DNA of 64,000 nt, from positions 2,542,001 to 2,606,000 of the forward strand of contig NZ_FO704551.1 in NCBI RefSeq assembly GCF_000968175.1. Direction: 5' to 3'. Below are positions 7,387 through 16,740 of the stretch, in pieces (within the stretch, counting starts at the first letter, position 1; the number at the start of each line of letters is the position of its first letter). This DNA comes from Xenorhabdus poinarii G6 (lineage in GTDB: Bacteria; Pseudomonadota; Gammaproteobacteria; Enterobacterales; Enterobacteriaceae). The notes under the pieces are model-generated. The model did not search any database. It worked only from the letters and a program-made list of their open reading frames with translations, and was not told the DNA's origin. The position numbers were made by a program, and so were the translations under genes.

Positions 7387-8892
7387 ATGAAAATTGATAT
7401 TGATGCCCTGCCCAATGACCCCGCTGAACTGAAACGGCTGCTGATTAAGCAGTCGCAGCGGCTGGCCTTTTTGGAAGAGCAGTTCCGTTTAGCCCAACAA
7501 AAACGGTTTGGGGCTTCCTCGGAAGCGTTCCCCGGCCAGGGGGAGTTGTTTAACGAAGCGGAAGAAATTGCGCTGCCGGCTGAAACGGCCGCCGCACAGG
7601 AAACCCTCACACTTCCCCGCCGTAAGCCGACACGCAACCCCCTGCCCAAAGATTTACCGCGCGAAACCGTGTTCCATGATATCGCCGAGGAAGAAAAACA
7701 GTGTGCGTGCTGTGGCGGCAGGTTGCATCAGATGGGGGCAGATCGCAGTGAAAAACTGTTGTTCATTCCCGCTCAAATCAGGGTGGTTGAGCATGTCCGC
7801 CCCAAATACGCCTGCCGTGAATGTGAAAAATCCGGCATTCAGACGCCTGTCAAACAAGCCTCCCTGCCAGCGATGCCCATCAGGAAAGGTATGGCGACCA
7901 GCAGCCTGCTCAGCCAGCTTATCACCAGTAAATATCAGTATGGGTTACCGCTGTACCGTCAGGAAAGTGTGTTCAAACAGTATGGCATTGACCTCAGCCG
8001 CCAGACCCAGAGTGACTGGATATTAAAATCCGCGCAGTTGTTTACGCCGTTGGTGGCCAGGTTCAGGGAAATGCTGTTGCAACAACCGGTTCTCCATGCG
8101 GATGAAACCCCGGTGAAGGGGGTGACGTCTGAAAAAACGACCCATTACATGTGGGTCTATTGTGTGGGCACTGATACCCCCGAACCGGCGGCGCTCACAC
8201 CGAATATTGTGCTGTATGACCACCAGGCCAGCCGTTCAGGCACCTGCGCTGCTGACTATCTCGCCGGTTTCCAAGGTTATCTGCAGGTGGATGGCTATCA
8301 AGGCTATGAGCAGACCGGTGCCCGGCTGGTCGGTTGCATGGCCCATGCCCGTCGTAAATTTATGGAAGCGAAGCAGGCGCAGGGAAAAAACAAAACGGGC
8401 AAAGCCGATATCGCGCTGAGCCTGATCCAGTCACTGTACCGGGTCGAGCATCAGATCAAGGAGTTAAGCCCGGCAGAAAAATACCGGATCCGCCAGGAAA
8501 AAGCGCTTCCTATCTGGGATAAGTTATCGGCCTGGCTGGTTAAAACCCAATCCCAGGTGATCCCCAAAAGCAAGCTGGGTGAGGCCGTCACTTATCTGAG
8601 CAATCAATGGGCAAAACTGATCCGCTATCGTGAGGATGGCCGCTTGTCAATCGACAATAACCGGGCCGAAAGGGCGATCAAACCGTTTGTCATCGGGCGA
8701 AAGGCGTGGCTGTTCAGCCATACCTCGCGCGGTGCACAAGCCAGTGCGATCCTCTACAGCGTCATTGAAACGGCCAAAGCCAATGGATTGATCCCTTTCG
8801 ATTATGTCATGACTTGCCTGGATGAGTTATGCCAACCCACCCCGGATCTGGAAAAACTACTGCCCTGGAAAAAAGTGATAAGCAAGGTGTAG
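7387..8892 (+). CDS. tnpC: IS66 TnpC transposase
   Basis: DDE transposase, 501 aa, full length. It has an N-terminal leucine-zipper-like helix (LAFLEEQFRLAQQKRFGASS), a zinc-finger region with CACCGG and CRECEK, and the catalytic core with HADETPVKG, then DGYQGYEQ and NNRAERAIKPFVIGRKAW carrying the last acidic residue. The stop lies 16 bp before the right end of the element. The IS looks capable of transposition. Confidence 0.93.
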   Translation: MKIDIDALPNDPAELKRLLIKQSQRLAFLEEQFRLAQQKRFGASSEAFPGQGELFNEAEEIALPAETAAAQETLTLPRRKPTRNPLPKDLPRETVFHDIAEEEKQCACCGGRLHQMGADRSEKLLFIPAQIRVVEHVRPKYACRECEKSGIQTPVKQASLPAMPIRKGMATSSLLSQLITSKYQYGLPLYRQESVFKQYGIDLSRQTQSDWILKSAQLFTPLVARFREMLLQQPVLHADETPVKGVTSEKTTHYMWVYCVGTDTPEPAALTPNIVLYDHQASRSGTCAADYLAGFQGYLQVDGYQGYEQTGARLVGCMAHARRKFMEAKQAQGKNKTGKADIALSLIQSLYRVEHQIKELSPAEKYRIRQEKALPIWDKLSAWLVKTQSQVIPKSKLGEAVTYLSNQWAKLIRYREDGRLSIDNNRAERAIKPFVIGRKAWLFSHTSRGAQASAILYSVIETAKANGLIPFDYVMTCLDELCQPTPDLEKLLPWKKVISKV

Positions 8893-8908
8893 TTTAGTTG
8901 ACGCTTAC

Positions 8909-9514
8909 GATAACCGCGCAGTTTTCCGCCCGAATAACCTTTATCGGCCAGCACGGCTTTGCCACGTCGTTTCATGAAACCATTTTTGCGTTGGACGCCA
9001 ATGCCATCGAGCAACGGAATGGCGGATTGACTTTCATGGGCTTGCCCTGCGGTCAATATTAGGTTGAGGGGAAAACCCTTTCGGTCGGTTGCCAGGTGGA
9101 TTTTGGTGCCATAACCACCGCGTGAGCGACCCAGCGCATGCTCGTCAGCGATATCGGGCTGTTTTTTTTCGCGCCGGCGGCCTCTTTACTGGCGCGAATA
9201 TGGCTACCATCCAGGCAAATTTCAGTCCAGTCAATCAACCCTTTTTCATCCAGAACGGACAGTAACCGATTAAATATCTTGTTGATAATGCCCGATTTTG
9301 ACCAACGATTAAATCGGTTATAGACCGTTTTCCAAGGCCCATAGCGTTCCGGTAAGTCGCGCCACGGTGCTCCAGAGCACAATACCCAGAACATCCCATT
9401 CATCACACGACGGTGTTCAACATAGGGACGTCCTGCCCGTTCTGAATGAACCAGGGGCAAACAAGATTCTATCAATATCCATGCGTCATCAGGAATGTCG
9501 TAGCGTGCCATCAT
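8909..9514 (-). pseudogene. IS5-family transposase, frameshifting ORFs, 3' truncated
   Basis: The first frame (from 9514) has the DUF4096-like N-terminus: YDIPDDAWILIESCLP, GMFWVLCSGAPWRDLPERYG and the first catalytic Asp in ICLDGSHIRA. An A8 run followed by CAGCCC then shifts to the second frame, giving LTAGQAHESQSAIPLLDGI and KAVLADKGYSGGKLRGY with the second catalytic Asp. The shift is probably the programmed one of this family. The frame runs into IS66 at 8908, losing the final Glu region, so the protein cannot be active. Confidence 0.82.
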
Positions 9515-9576
9515 CTTTTCCTATATTGAAAACCGTTTAGATGATAATACTACCAATTTACATTAAGGGACACGGC
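8909..9576 (-). mobile_element. IS5-family (IS427-like) element, truncated by IS66
   Basis: Carries a two-frame transposase on the minus strand. The outer end beside the transposase start reads GGCCGTGTCCCTTAATG on the minus strand and abuts a CTAG. The other end is lost at the IS66 right terminus, so the catalytic C-terminus is missing. Confidence 0.8.
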
Positions 9577-9580
9577 CTAG

Positions 9581-9705
9581 TACTACAGCCGTAACAATAG
9601 TAAAACCAATGCATTATCTGATACTCAAAAAACAAAGAAATAACATCAATTCAAGCTGTTCTATGGGATTATTCCCTATCGAGAAGAGTGAATACGGCTG
9701 TAGTA
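9581..9705. mobile_element. 125-bp MITE with IS701-type ends
   Basis: Non-coding element with inverted ends TACTACAGCCGTA / TACGGCTGTAGTA, flanked on both sides by CTAG, a YTAR-type 4-bp target duplication. The first 14 bases (TACTACAGCCGTAA) are identical to the left end of the IS701-family element at 28741. It is therefore probably moved by that transposase. Confidence 0.82.
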
Positions 9706-9944
9706 CTAGTTTGGTCTCCAGGTACGCACAATGTAAGGATTTCATCATTACAAAATGATTATAGAAAAGCGATTTCTGAACGTTATGAAAGAAGATTTGG
9801 TAAGGCACCAAATTTATCAAAACTCAATGCTGATCATCCAGTTGATCTTATAGTCGGTGGTTCTGCAACGCAACGACTGAAAATGTTAAATGAATCTATC
9901 AATAAGAGTGTTGGTAGTGCTTTAAAAAGCGCGGGCAGAAAAGC

Positions 9945-11352
9945 TAATACCGCTCGTTTAAGCGCGAGCGGTTCTCTTTTTATGGGGATAACGGTGTGCT
10001 TTGTAGAGTATTTGTCTTGGAACTGATTGCCGTTTTCTCTTTTTAGGTAAAATCAGCCGTTTCCCATTGGCTCTGAGTGCCTTAAGTTTCTGGGGAACCG
10101 TGCCGGGGCTTCGTCCTGAACACCATAAAAATTCATCCTGTATCAGTCGCAGTGCATTGATAAAGCTTATCCTCAGTGGTTCAACATTGTGTTCTTCTGC
10201 CATACGAACCATCTCCAGTCGCACCAGGTTGTACGCGATAAATATTCCCCATAATTCTTGATAAATCCCCGTACGCTTCTGACTTCTCAAGATCGCAGTA
10301 TTATTGAGCTGTCTTTGTTTGAGTTCGCCATAACCTTCTTCTATTTCCCACCGCGCCCAATACACTTCAAGGATTTCTTTTAGCGGATAGGTCTCCGGGC
10401 ATTCCATTGACGTAATAAAGCCTTTGATTTCACCGTTCGGTTCTGGGATCAAGATAAGACGGGCCTGCCAGCTCTTGCCAAGGTGGGGGTAAACCGCCTG
10501 TGCCTGCGGTGATACAGGCAGTTTGATGAGTTTGTCATACGGGCTATACGTTTCGATAACCTCATAACGCATTTTCTTTTTGATGGGGGTTAACCAATGG
10601 GTATTCTTCCCGGCTCCCCGCCAGGCCTGCAATAACTCGGCCGAGAAAAATCCCCGGTCAAACAAGGTCAACGTATTCGCCGGGGCTGAGCCGACTAACT
10701 GCTGGGCGTAGGCAATTTCGCTATCGGTAATGGGACCAAAAGCCACATCGGAAATAAGATGCGTGCGGGCGGACATCAGGGTGACGGCCAACACCGAAGG
10801 GAATGTTGCCTTGCCCGAGGCATAGCCCAGTAATTGATTATCGGCGGTTTCAGGCCCCTTAAACTGGGTACCATCCACACACAAGACTTTCAGCCCACAG
10901 ACCGCCTGAGTGGTGTCTTCTTTTTCCCATGCTGTCGCCGTGGTGTGGAAAAGGTGCCTCAGCGGCTCAACCCCAATCCGGTGTCTGGCTTGAGTAATAC
11001 TGCTTGAGGCCAAAGACGGTAGCTCTCCCCTGGCATCGGGAAAGGCCAGTTCCAATTTGTCACAGACATCATTAATGGAGCGATTCCTCATGAGACCAAT
11101 GCCCAGCACCAGCCAGACAGCTTGTTCTGCGGGGAAACGGCGTTTTCGCACGGTAGCACATCCGGTTTCCCTGACCGCTTCAGTCACCCATTCGAGAGGA
11201 ATATTTTTGCTAAAAGCATCAATGGATTCAGGGTAGTTAAATTCCGCAGTAGCTTGGAGTTCACGAGAAAACTCAGACATAAAAAATCGGCCTCAGACAA
11301 TAAACTGAGGCCGATTATGACTCATCTAAGTTTGCTTAAGCGAGCGGTATTA
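9945..11352 (-). mobile_element. IS4-family insertion sequence, complete
   Basis: Ends TAATACCGCTCG / CGAGCGGTATTA are inverted, and both flanks carry GGGCAGAAAAGC, a 12-bp target duplication at 9933-9944 and 11353-11364. Length is 1408 bp with one intact transposase. Confidence 0.93.
9958..11280 (-). CDS. IS4-family transposase
   Basis: Full-length DDE transposase, 440 aa. It contains the DUF4372-like N-terminus (FPAEQAVWLVLGIGLMRNRS), the first catalytic Asp in VLCVDGTQFKGPE, the second in LTLFDRGFFSAELL and the IS4 signature with Glu in VYWARWEIEEGYGELKQRQ. Termini and duplication are intact, so the element may be active. It interrupts a toxin tail gene. Confidence 0.92.
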   Translation of the reverse strand: MSEFSRELQATAEFNYPESIDAFSKNIPLEWVTEAVRETGCATVRKRRFPAEQAVWLVLGIGLMRNRSINDVCDKLELAFPDARGELPSLASSSITQARHRIGVEPLRHLFHTTATAWEKEDTTQAVCGLKVLCVDGTQFKGPETADNQLLGYASGKATFPSVLAVTLMSARTHLISDVAFGPITDSEIAYAQQLVGSAPANTLTLFDRGFFSAELLQAWRGAGKNTHWLTPIKKKMRYEVIETYSPYDKLIKLPVSPQAQAVYPHLGKSWQARLILIPEPNGEIKGFITSMECPETYPLKEILEVYWARWEIEEGYGELKQRQLNNTAILRSQKRTGIYQELWGIFIAYNLVRLEMVRMAEEHNVEPLRISFINALRLIQDEFLWCSGRSPGTVPQKLKALRANGKRLILPKKRKRQSVPRQILYKAHRYPHKKRTARA

Positions 11353-11422
11353 GGGCAGAAAAGCAGGGTTAAAAGCTGGTGATAAAATTAGTGAAATAAT
11401 ATTTATTTGAGGATGATATATA

Positions 11423-11868
11423 ATGAAAAGTTCTTTTTCTTTCACAACAGATACAGCAACATTAGCTATATTTGATCTGCAAGCAATAAAACATAGAAAA
11501 ACAGACACTCCTGATTGGTGGTCTATTCCCGATGATGAATTACATGAAATGAATAAAGGTAATATTGCCTTCTTAGAATTAGTGGATGATGGTGTTTATT
11601 CTGTTGAATTAGTTGATAATATAGAAAACCCTAATATTGAAGTATGTATAAAATCCCCATCGGGAGAAATATTTATTGGTGCAGGAGAAGATACTACAGG
11701 AGGAGATCTTGAACCTGATGATTCAGAATATATATCTAGAAAAAAATATTTGTAACGCCAGGTAGCTATACGATTCTTGTAAAAAAAGAAGATGATAATT
11801 TACTAATTTCATTAGTGAAAGGTCAATGTTCTTCTAATAACTTTCAAGAACCAATAAGACTTGACTAA
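11423..11868 (+). pseudogene. Immunity-like gene next to the split toxin tail, one frameshift
   Basis: The first frame (to 11755) encodes FTTDTATLAIFDLQAIKHR ... DWWSIPDDELHEMNKGN. It is lost at an A7 run (11740-11746). Adding one A restores IFVTPGSYTILVKKEDD and a natural end at 11868, about 149 residues. The acidic, soluble, non-secreted protein and its position 12 nt after a toxin tail support an immunity role (inference). The resemblance to the DUF6386 group is tentative. GAGG lies upstream of the ATG. Confidence 0.6.
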
Positions 11869-11872
11869 ATAA

Positions 11873-11910
11873 AAAAGCTGGGAAGACTCGTGGGTTCTTC
11901 CCGCTTTTAA
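11873..11910 (+). terminator. Terminator after the immunity-like gene
   Basis: AAAGC-GGGAAGA with TTCTTCCC-GCTTTT stem-loop, followed by TTTTAATT. It lies 5 nt after the restored stop codon. Confidence 0.75.
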
Positions 11911-11975
11911 TTCTCAATATATGATGCACTCTAGCACAATCATAAAATTTTAAAAAGAAGGAAAAATTTGTCTAA

Positions 11976-12065
11976 AAAAGGAATGAGAATGAAACAACAA
12001 TAAGAGCCAAGAATATTTTTAAAGGAATATATAAAATAGGTAATCAAATAGCTTTAGACATGTAA
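11976..12065 (+). pseudogene. Possible orphan toxin C-terminal tail (fragment)
   Basis: About 29 codons without an upstream start: RNENETTIRAKNIFKGIYK then IGNQIALDM and stop. Basic composition and position 20 nt before a second immunity-like gene resemble the tails left behind when toxin cassettes are exchanged. Too short for firm identification. Confidence 0.3.
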
Positions 12066-12085
12066 AATACAATTTTAGGAGTGTA

Positions 12086-12623
12086 ATGATGAAAGGCTTG
12101 AATAAGAAGTTTGTAACTGAACCAATGCGTTTTTTATTTTTAGATGACCTTTTATCAGGAAAGGGCCAGTTATCTTCTGATGTTATTTTATTGGAGGATA
12201 AAGATAAATCTCTAAAATTATCATTTAGTCAAGACCTTCCAGATGGATACTTAGTATGGCAAGATCTTATAGAAAATAACGTTGGTGAGTTTTCCTTAGA
12301 AAATAACTATTCTGAAGCCGAAGATTATTTAGAAGATATTGACGAAGAATATGGTGATTTACAAGAAGAAAAGATATTATCTTATAGAAAATCCAAGATA
12401 AAAAAGATAAACACAGAGTATGACGATTTTTATTTTGAAATTTTAGATGATATATACTATCAGTTAAAAATGCTATCTATACAAAGATATATATTAGGAA
12501 ATAAAAATGAATCATTATTAGAAAAAAATGTTCAATATATATAAAGAAGGCTTTTATCCATGTGGGATGACTAAGGATAAAAAAATAGTCGTTTTTAATC
12601 CACAAGTATTAAAAAGCAGTTGA
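12086..12623 (+). pseudogene. Second orphan immunity-like gene, frameshift in A7
   Basis: The ATG follows AGGAG. The main frame (152 codons to 12544) has MRFLFLDDLLSGKGQLSSDV and a long acidic helix region (YLEDIDEEYGDLQEEKI). At an A7 run (12522-12528), restoring one A continues into MFNIYKEGFYPCGMTKDKKI and ends at 12623. The restored tail looks like a natural C-terminus, so the ancestral protein was about 179 aa. No known family recognised. Size, acidity and placement after a toxin-tail fragment suggest an immunity protein. Confidence 0.55.
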
Positions 12624-12647
12624 TATAAAAGGTATATAAACAAAAAA

Positions 12648-12680
12648 ACCGGAAAATCCTTGTGATCTTCCGGTCTTCTT
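12648..12680 (+). terminator. Terminator after the second immunity-like gene
   Basis: ACCGGAA ... TTCCGGT stem with a nested GAT...ATC, followed by CTTCTTAC. Related in sequence to the hairpins at 11873 and 18805. Confidence 0.65.
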
Positions 12681-12795
12681 ACCGTGGAAAATATCCAAAT
12701 CATGTTAGCTCTGCGGTGATCACTGGATTCATATAACAAGTACATTACATACTCTTCATAACAACAATCATAATTTTTGAAAAGGAAGACAATAC

Positions 12796-13587
12796 ATGAG
12801 AAATCCAATCTAAAACGAAATCACCTTTCCGGCAGGCTGGTTTCTTTTCATTAATGGTGAAATCCCCTTCTATTGCGATCATGGGTGTACTGTCGCCGAT
12901 TTTGCAGCTGCGGGAAACCTGATCGGTTATAACAAAAAAAACGGGATTTACTTCAAATTTGCCTATGAATCCTCCGAAATCAGAGGGTATGAACCTCCGC
13001 CGGGAATCTATGTTCTGACTATCAGAAAATACAATTACACCCAAAACTCCGGTTATTTTGGCCGCTGTGTTTATGCGGAAGTGAAACAAACCTCGTGTCC
13101 GGAAGAATTTAAAAAAATCATGACGGATATGCTGAACATGTCGGCGGAACAATCCACGTTTGAAGAAGTAAAACGGCCGAAACCACAGGGAAAATGCACA
13201 CCTCAGTTACAGCAGTGTATTAATGATTTTTTTACCAGCGTCAAGCAAGATCGCACAGATGAAATTATGGCTTTCATCAGGTCTCCCATGGATGAAGACG
13301 AAGAGGAAAATATTCTTTATCTTCGAAAACTGTACTATGGACACTATGAAAGCCCATATCAGAGAGATGGTTTAGTTAAAAGTAAAATACATAAAACAGT
13401 GGTATCGGAGATCTACAACTACTTTGAATCGCTCGATAAAACAAGAAAACTTGAGAATGGCCGGGATCTTTTTCCCTTTCTTTTTAGTCCAAAAAAAGAT
13501 GATATCAGCGCCATTGTGCCTAAAAATGTGAGTTTATGCGAAGTTTTTATGAATATGAGCCATATTCAGGATGAGAAACTCATGTGA
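12796..13587 (+). pseudogene. Unknown protein gene with an in-frame stop at codon 6
   Basis: ATG at 12796 after AGGAAG, then MRNPI, a TAA at 12811, and an open frame to 13587 that reads naturally from the codon after the stop (NEITFPAGWFLFINGEIPFY ... EPPPGIYVLTIRKYNYTQNS). A GTG at 13081 could give a shorter 168-aa product, but the upstream part also looks coding. The downstream half is rich in charged residues (KCTPQLQQCINDFFTSVKQD). No family recognised. Location in the toxin/immunity island suggests a related accessory or immunity role. Whether the stop is real, read through or an error is open. Confidence 0.5.
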
Positions 13588-13595
13588 TAAAACGT

Positions 13596-13622
13596 CAGAA
13601 GAATATTTATCTTCTGGTTTGT
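13596..13622 (+). terminator. Hairpin after the unknown gene
   Basis: CAGAAGA-ATATTTA-TCTTCTG stem-loop followed by GTTTGTCC; weak U tract. Confidence 0.4.
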
Positions 13623-13675
13623 CCTGTTTCTATAGAAAGATCAAACCAATGATATCGGATATTCTACCCGCCAAA

Positions 13676-13712
13676 TAGACTCCGCCATTACCTCAAACGG
13701 AGTCTATTCTTT
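13676..13712 (+). terminator. Intrinsic terminator
   Basis: Nine-bp stem TAGACTCCG/CGGAGTCTA followed by TTCTTT. It is about 90 nt past the unknown gene and just before the end of the autotransporter fragment on the other strand. Confidence 0.65.
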
Positions 13713-13802
13713 GACAAAAGAAAGGAGCAACATCATGAATTAAATTGGCAAGATCAGACAACGCTGGCAGATCAAGCAAAATAACGTAAACACAGAACCG
13801 CC

Positions 13803-16739
13803 TTAGCTTCCACACGCAAATGCCAGCCGATGCCAGGCATTACTCGTCCAGCTATCCGATTCTGCCCAGAATGCCCATTTTGTCTGCGCATCCATTGAAC
13901 CGGAACTGGTAGAAAGATAATCCGTGGAAACCACATAAAATTCCCTCACCCAGCCTTCATAATGATAAAAATTCCCCCACTCTTCATAAAGCCGTTCAAG
14001 TGCATATTTGGGCGCAATCTGGCTGCCGAGTGATTGACAAATTTGCGTTGCATTAAAATAAAAATCTTGCGTCAGGCCTGAGCGCTCAAACCAGGTATAA
14101 CTCGTTAAGGTCAGTACCACCTGCAGCCCTGCCTCATCGGTCCCTGTCAGTCTCACACCGTCAGGGCGTTGCTGTACGACCACCGTATCACCGGATACCG
14201 TGACCGCCGGAGAATCACTCTGCCAGTTCACCCGGCCTGTATTACCGGCGGTGATAATGCGAAATTTCGCGCCACGCCAGAAAACTGAAGGTCCACGGGT
14301 ACCAAAGGCTTTCGGGTTAGCATTACCGCCCTGACTGTCAACGGCAACGGTATCGGCAATGCGTAATGGCGGGATAAAGTCGACTGTGGGTGAAATAACC
14401 TCCTGGTCATCAATAATGGCCGTTACTGAAGCTGTGCCTGCCTGCTGGCTGATCAGTGTCGCGTGGGCTTCGCCGTTTTCATCGGTTTCAATCTGTGCAT
14501 CTGTAAAGTGGCCGTTGTCCGAGCGCCACCAGACAGGGATACCGACGGCGGGTTGTCCAGTCAGGTTTTTCACCGTTACGATCAATGTGACGCTATCCTG
14601 ACCATTGGCAATAATGCGGGTTTTATCTGCACGCAGGGTGGATGTCAGCACATCATCAAACCAGAGCGTCGGGGCAGTCACCGTCTTATCATCAATCTGG
14701 ATCCATACCCGATGCTCCCCAGCAACGGTGCTGGCCAGTTGAATTTGTGCCTCCCCCTGCGAGTTGGTTCGGGTCTCTGCCGATGACAGGACACCGTTGT
14801 CGGTGTGCCAGATGACGACCTGATTTTCAACCGGCAACCCCAGCGCATCTTCAACAATCGCGGTCAGCACAATAGCTTCCTGCCCGTCGCCGCTGGCGTG
14901 GGTTTTATCCGTAATGATAACGGATTGCAACTGACGCTCAAACGTGACCCCGCCCGCCGTGATGATGGTACCTGATAGGTCAGCGCGGACACGGGCGACG
15001 CCGACTTTCCGGCTGATAACCCGGGCATGGGCTTTCCCCCTGCTGTCGGTGATAATCTGTTCATCGGCAATCTGGCCATGATCCGTTGACCAGACGATTT
15101 CCCTCCCTGCCATCGGCTGGTCAGCCGCATCACGCACATCAACCGTGCAAAGCGCACTGTCCTGTCCATCGGCAATGGCTGTACTTTTGTCACAGATCAA
15201 CGTATGGGTCAGGGCGGGTAAAAATTCAACCGGTGATGCCGTGAGCGTTTCTTCACCGATAGTCACCGACACCTCTGCGATACCGGAGGGTAAACTGACT
15301 AATGCCGCGGTAGCCTGCCCGTGATTATTGGTTGTTGACGACGAGGTCAGGAATTTGCCCCGGCTGGTTTGCCACTTAACGGCCTGATGGGGAACGGGAA
15401 CGCCGGCGGCATCCTTTACAGTGATGGTCAATGTCACGGCATCCTGACCATCCGCTTTGGCCTGCGTTTTATCTGCGGTGATAACAGGCTTCAATACCGC
15501 GCTGAAGTGCACCGGCAAAGCCACAATGACATTATCACCGACCGAAACCTGTACGCTATGCTCCCCACCATGATGGCTGCTCAACAACACCGCCGCCAGT
15601 CCCTGTGCATCGGTTTTCTGTGTGGTTTGTGAAAGTTTGCCTTTGTCACTTGACCAGCTCACCGTTTGATCGGGAACAGGTTCCCCGTCACGATCTTTCA
15701 CCATCACGGTATACATCACACTGTCCTGACCGTCCGCCCTTGCCTGCGCCCGGTTTGCGGTAACCTGCACATGGATTCCCGTCGGCTGGATAAAAAGGGT
15801 GGTTTCCGATGGCCGGGAACGATTGCCATGTTTATCAATGGCAATGCCGGAAAGCCGGATCACTTTATCGATGGCTTTCGGCAAAAGCAGCATGATTTTA
15901 TCAGGCGTCTGATGAACAATTCTGCCGCCGGCTTGCTGTAATTCATCAGCCCGGAGTTCTAAACGCGCCAGCAGATATTTGGAGGTAATTCGTGGCGTAA
16001 AAGTGATGATTTTGCCTGCATCGCCTTTAAGCTGAGCGGGAAAATCCAGTGTTATCAGCGTCTGCTTGCGGTAGTCCAGCACCATATTATGATTCCGGTT
16101 GACAAAATCTGTCCGTCTGAATGTCAGGCTGCGTAACGGCACGACTGCGTTGGGATCGAGCTGTTGTGCCAGCGGGACGCCCAGCTGATAATTGAGTGCC
16201 AGCGTAAAACGGTTATCCCGGTGATCCTGTTTTCCCTGCCGGACATCCGCGCCCAATGTAACTAACGGCACTGGCGTGTATGTCAGCCCGGCCGTCAGGC
16301 TGTAAGGATTGTGCTGACGTTTGTTGTCACCGAATAAACCCACTTGCTGTCCGTAGTATTGTTCAAACATCACCTGCCCGCCCCAGTGCGGCAACGCGGG
16401 TAACCCGTCTTCTACCCGGATATCCCAGCCGTTGGCGGGGCGTGCATCATAATCGGTGACTTGCCGGGATGTTTTCCAGCCGGATAAGCGCTGGTAAAGG
16501 TTGGCAGACAGTTTGACGTTATCATGCCAGGCTTCTAACCCGATACCGTAACGGTGATGCTGCTCCGGCCATAGTGCATCCCAGAACGCATTAGCTCCCC
16601 AGAGCCAGTTATCACTCAGATAGCGGTACCCCATGCCAAGATGGGTGCTCGTCTGACCGTGCCCGGCTTTAACGCCCCACTGGCTGAATGTAGTGATGTG
16701 ATGGAACGGCCTGTTCACCTTCCCACAGAGGAAAACCGT
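13803..16739 (-). pseudogene. Inverse autotransporter (intimin/invasin type), 5' truncated
   Basis: Outer-membrane adhesin lacking its N-terminus. The first recognisable part is the middle of the inverse-autotransporter beta-barrel (TFSQWGVKAGHGQTSTHLGM, then GANAFWDALWPEQHHRYGIG and GWDIRVEDGLPALPHWGGQV). Next come five or six bacterial Ig-like repeats, each starting with an ADGQDSV-type motif (for example DKTQAKADGQDAVTLTITVK). The C-terminal domain is lectin-like (ICQSLGSQIAPKYALERLY ... WHRLAFACGS). Signal peptide, LysM and the first barrel strands are missing. The frame opens at 16835, but residues upstream of about 16700 come from the tyrosine recombinase region. Without a signal peptide it cannot be exported. 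Confidence 0.85.
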
Positions 16740-16740
16740 C

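Larger units (their letters stand above)
6552..8908 (+). mobile_element. IS66-family insertion sequence, complete
   Basis: Starts with GTAAGCGT and ends with its complement ACGCTTAC, the typical IS66 terminus, with partly matching inner repeats. It contains tnpA, tnpB and tnpC in the usual order. The flanking 8-mers (GATTATCC left, GATAACCG right) do not match, so the expected 8-bp duplication is absent and one flank has been rearranged. Confidence 0.9.
9706..11410 (+). pseudogene. C-terminal tail of a polymorphic (TPS/Rhs-type) toxin, split by IS4
   Basis: Frame 9710-9944 reads on into 11365-11410 once the IS4 element and one copy of its 12-bp duplication are removed. The restored tail has about 96 residues: YRKAISERYERRFGKAPNLS, then ADHPVDLIVGGSATQRLKML and NKSVGSALKSAGRKAGLKAG before the stop. 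The PVDLxxGG...N.S.G pattern recalls nuclease-type toxin tails, but no family is certain. The 5' part was lost where the MITE and the IS5 fragment now lie. The immunity-like gene begins 12 nt after the stop, the usual toxin-immunity arrangement. Confidence 0.6.
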
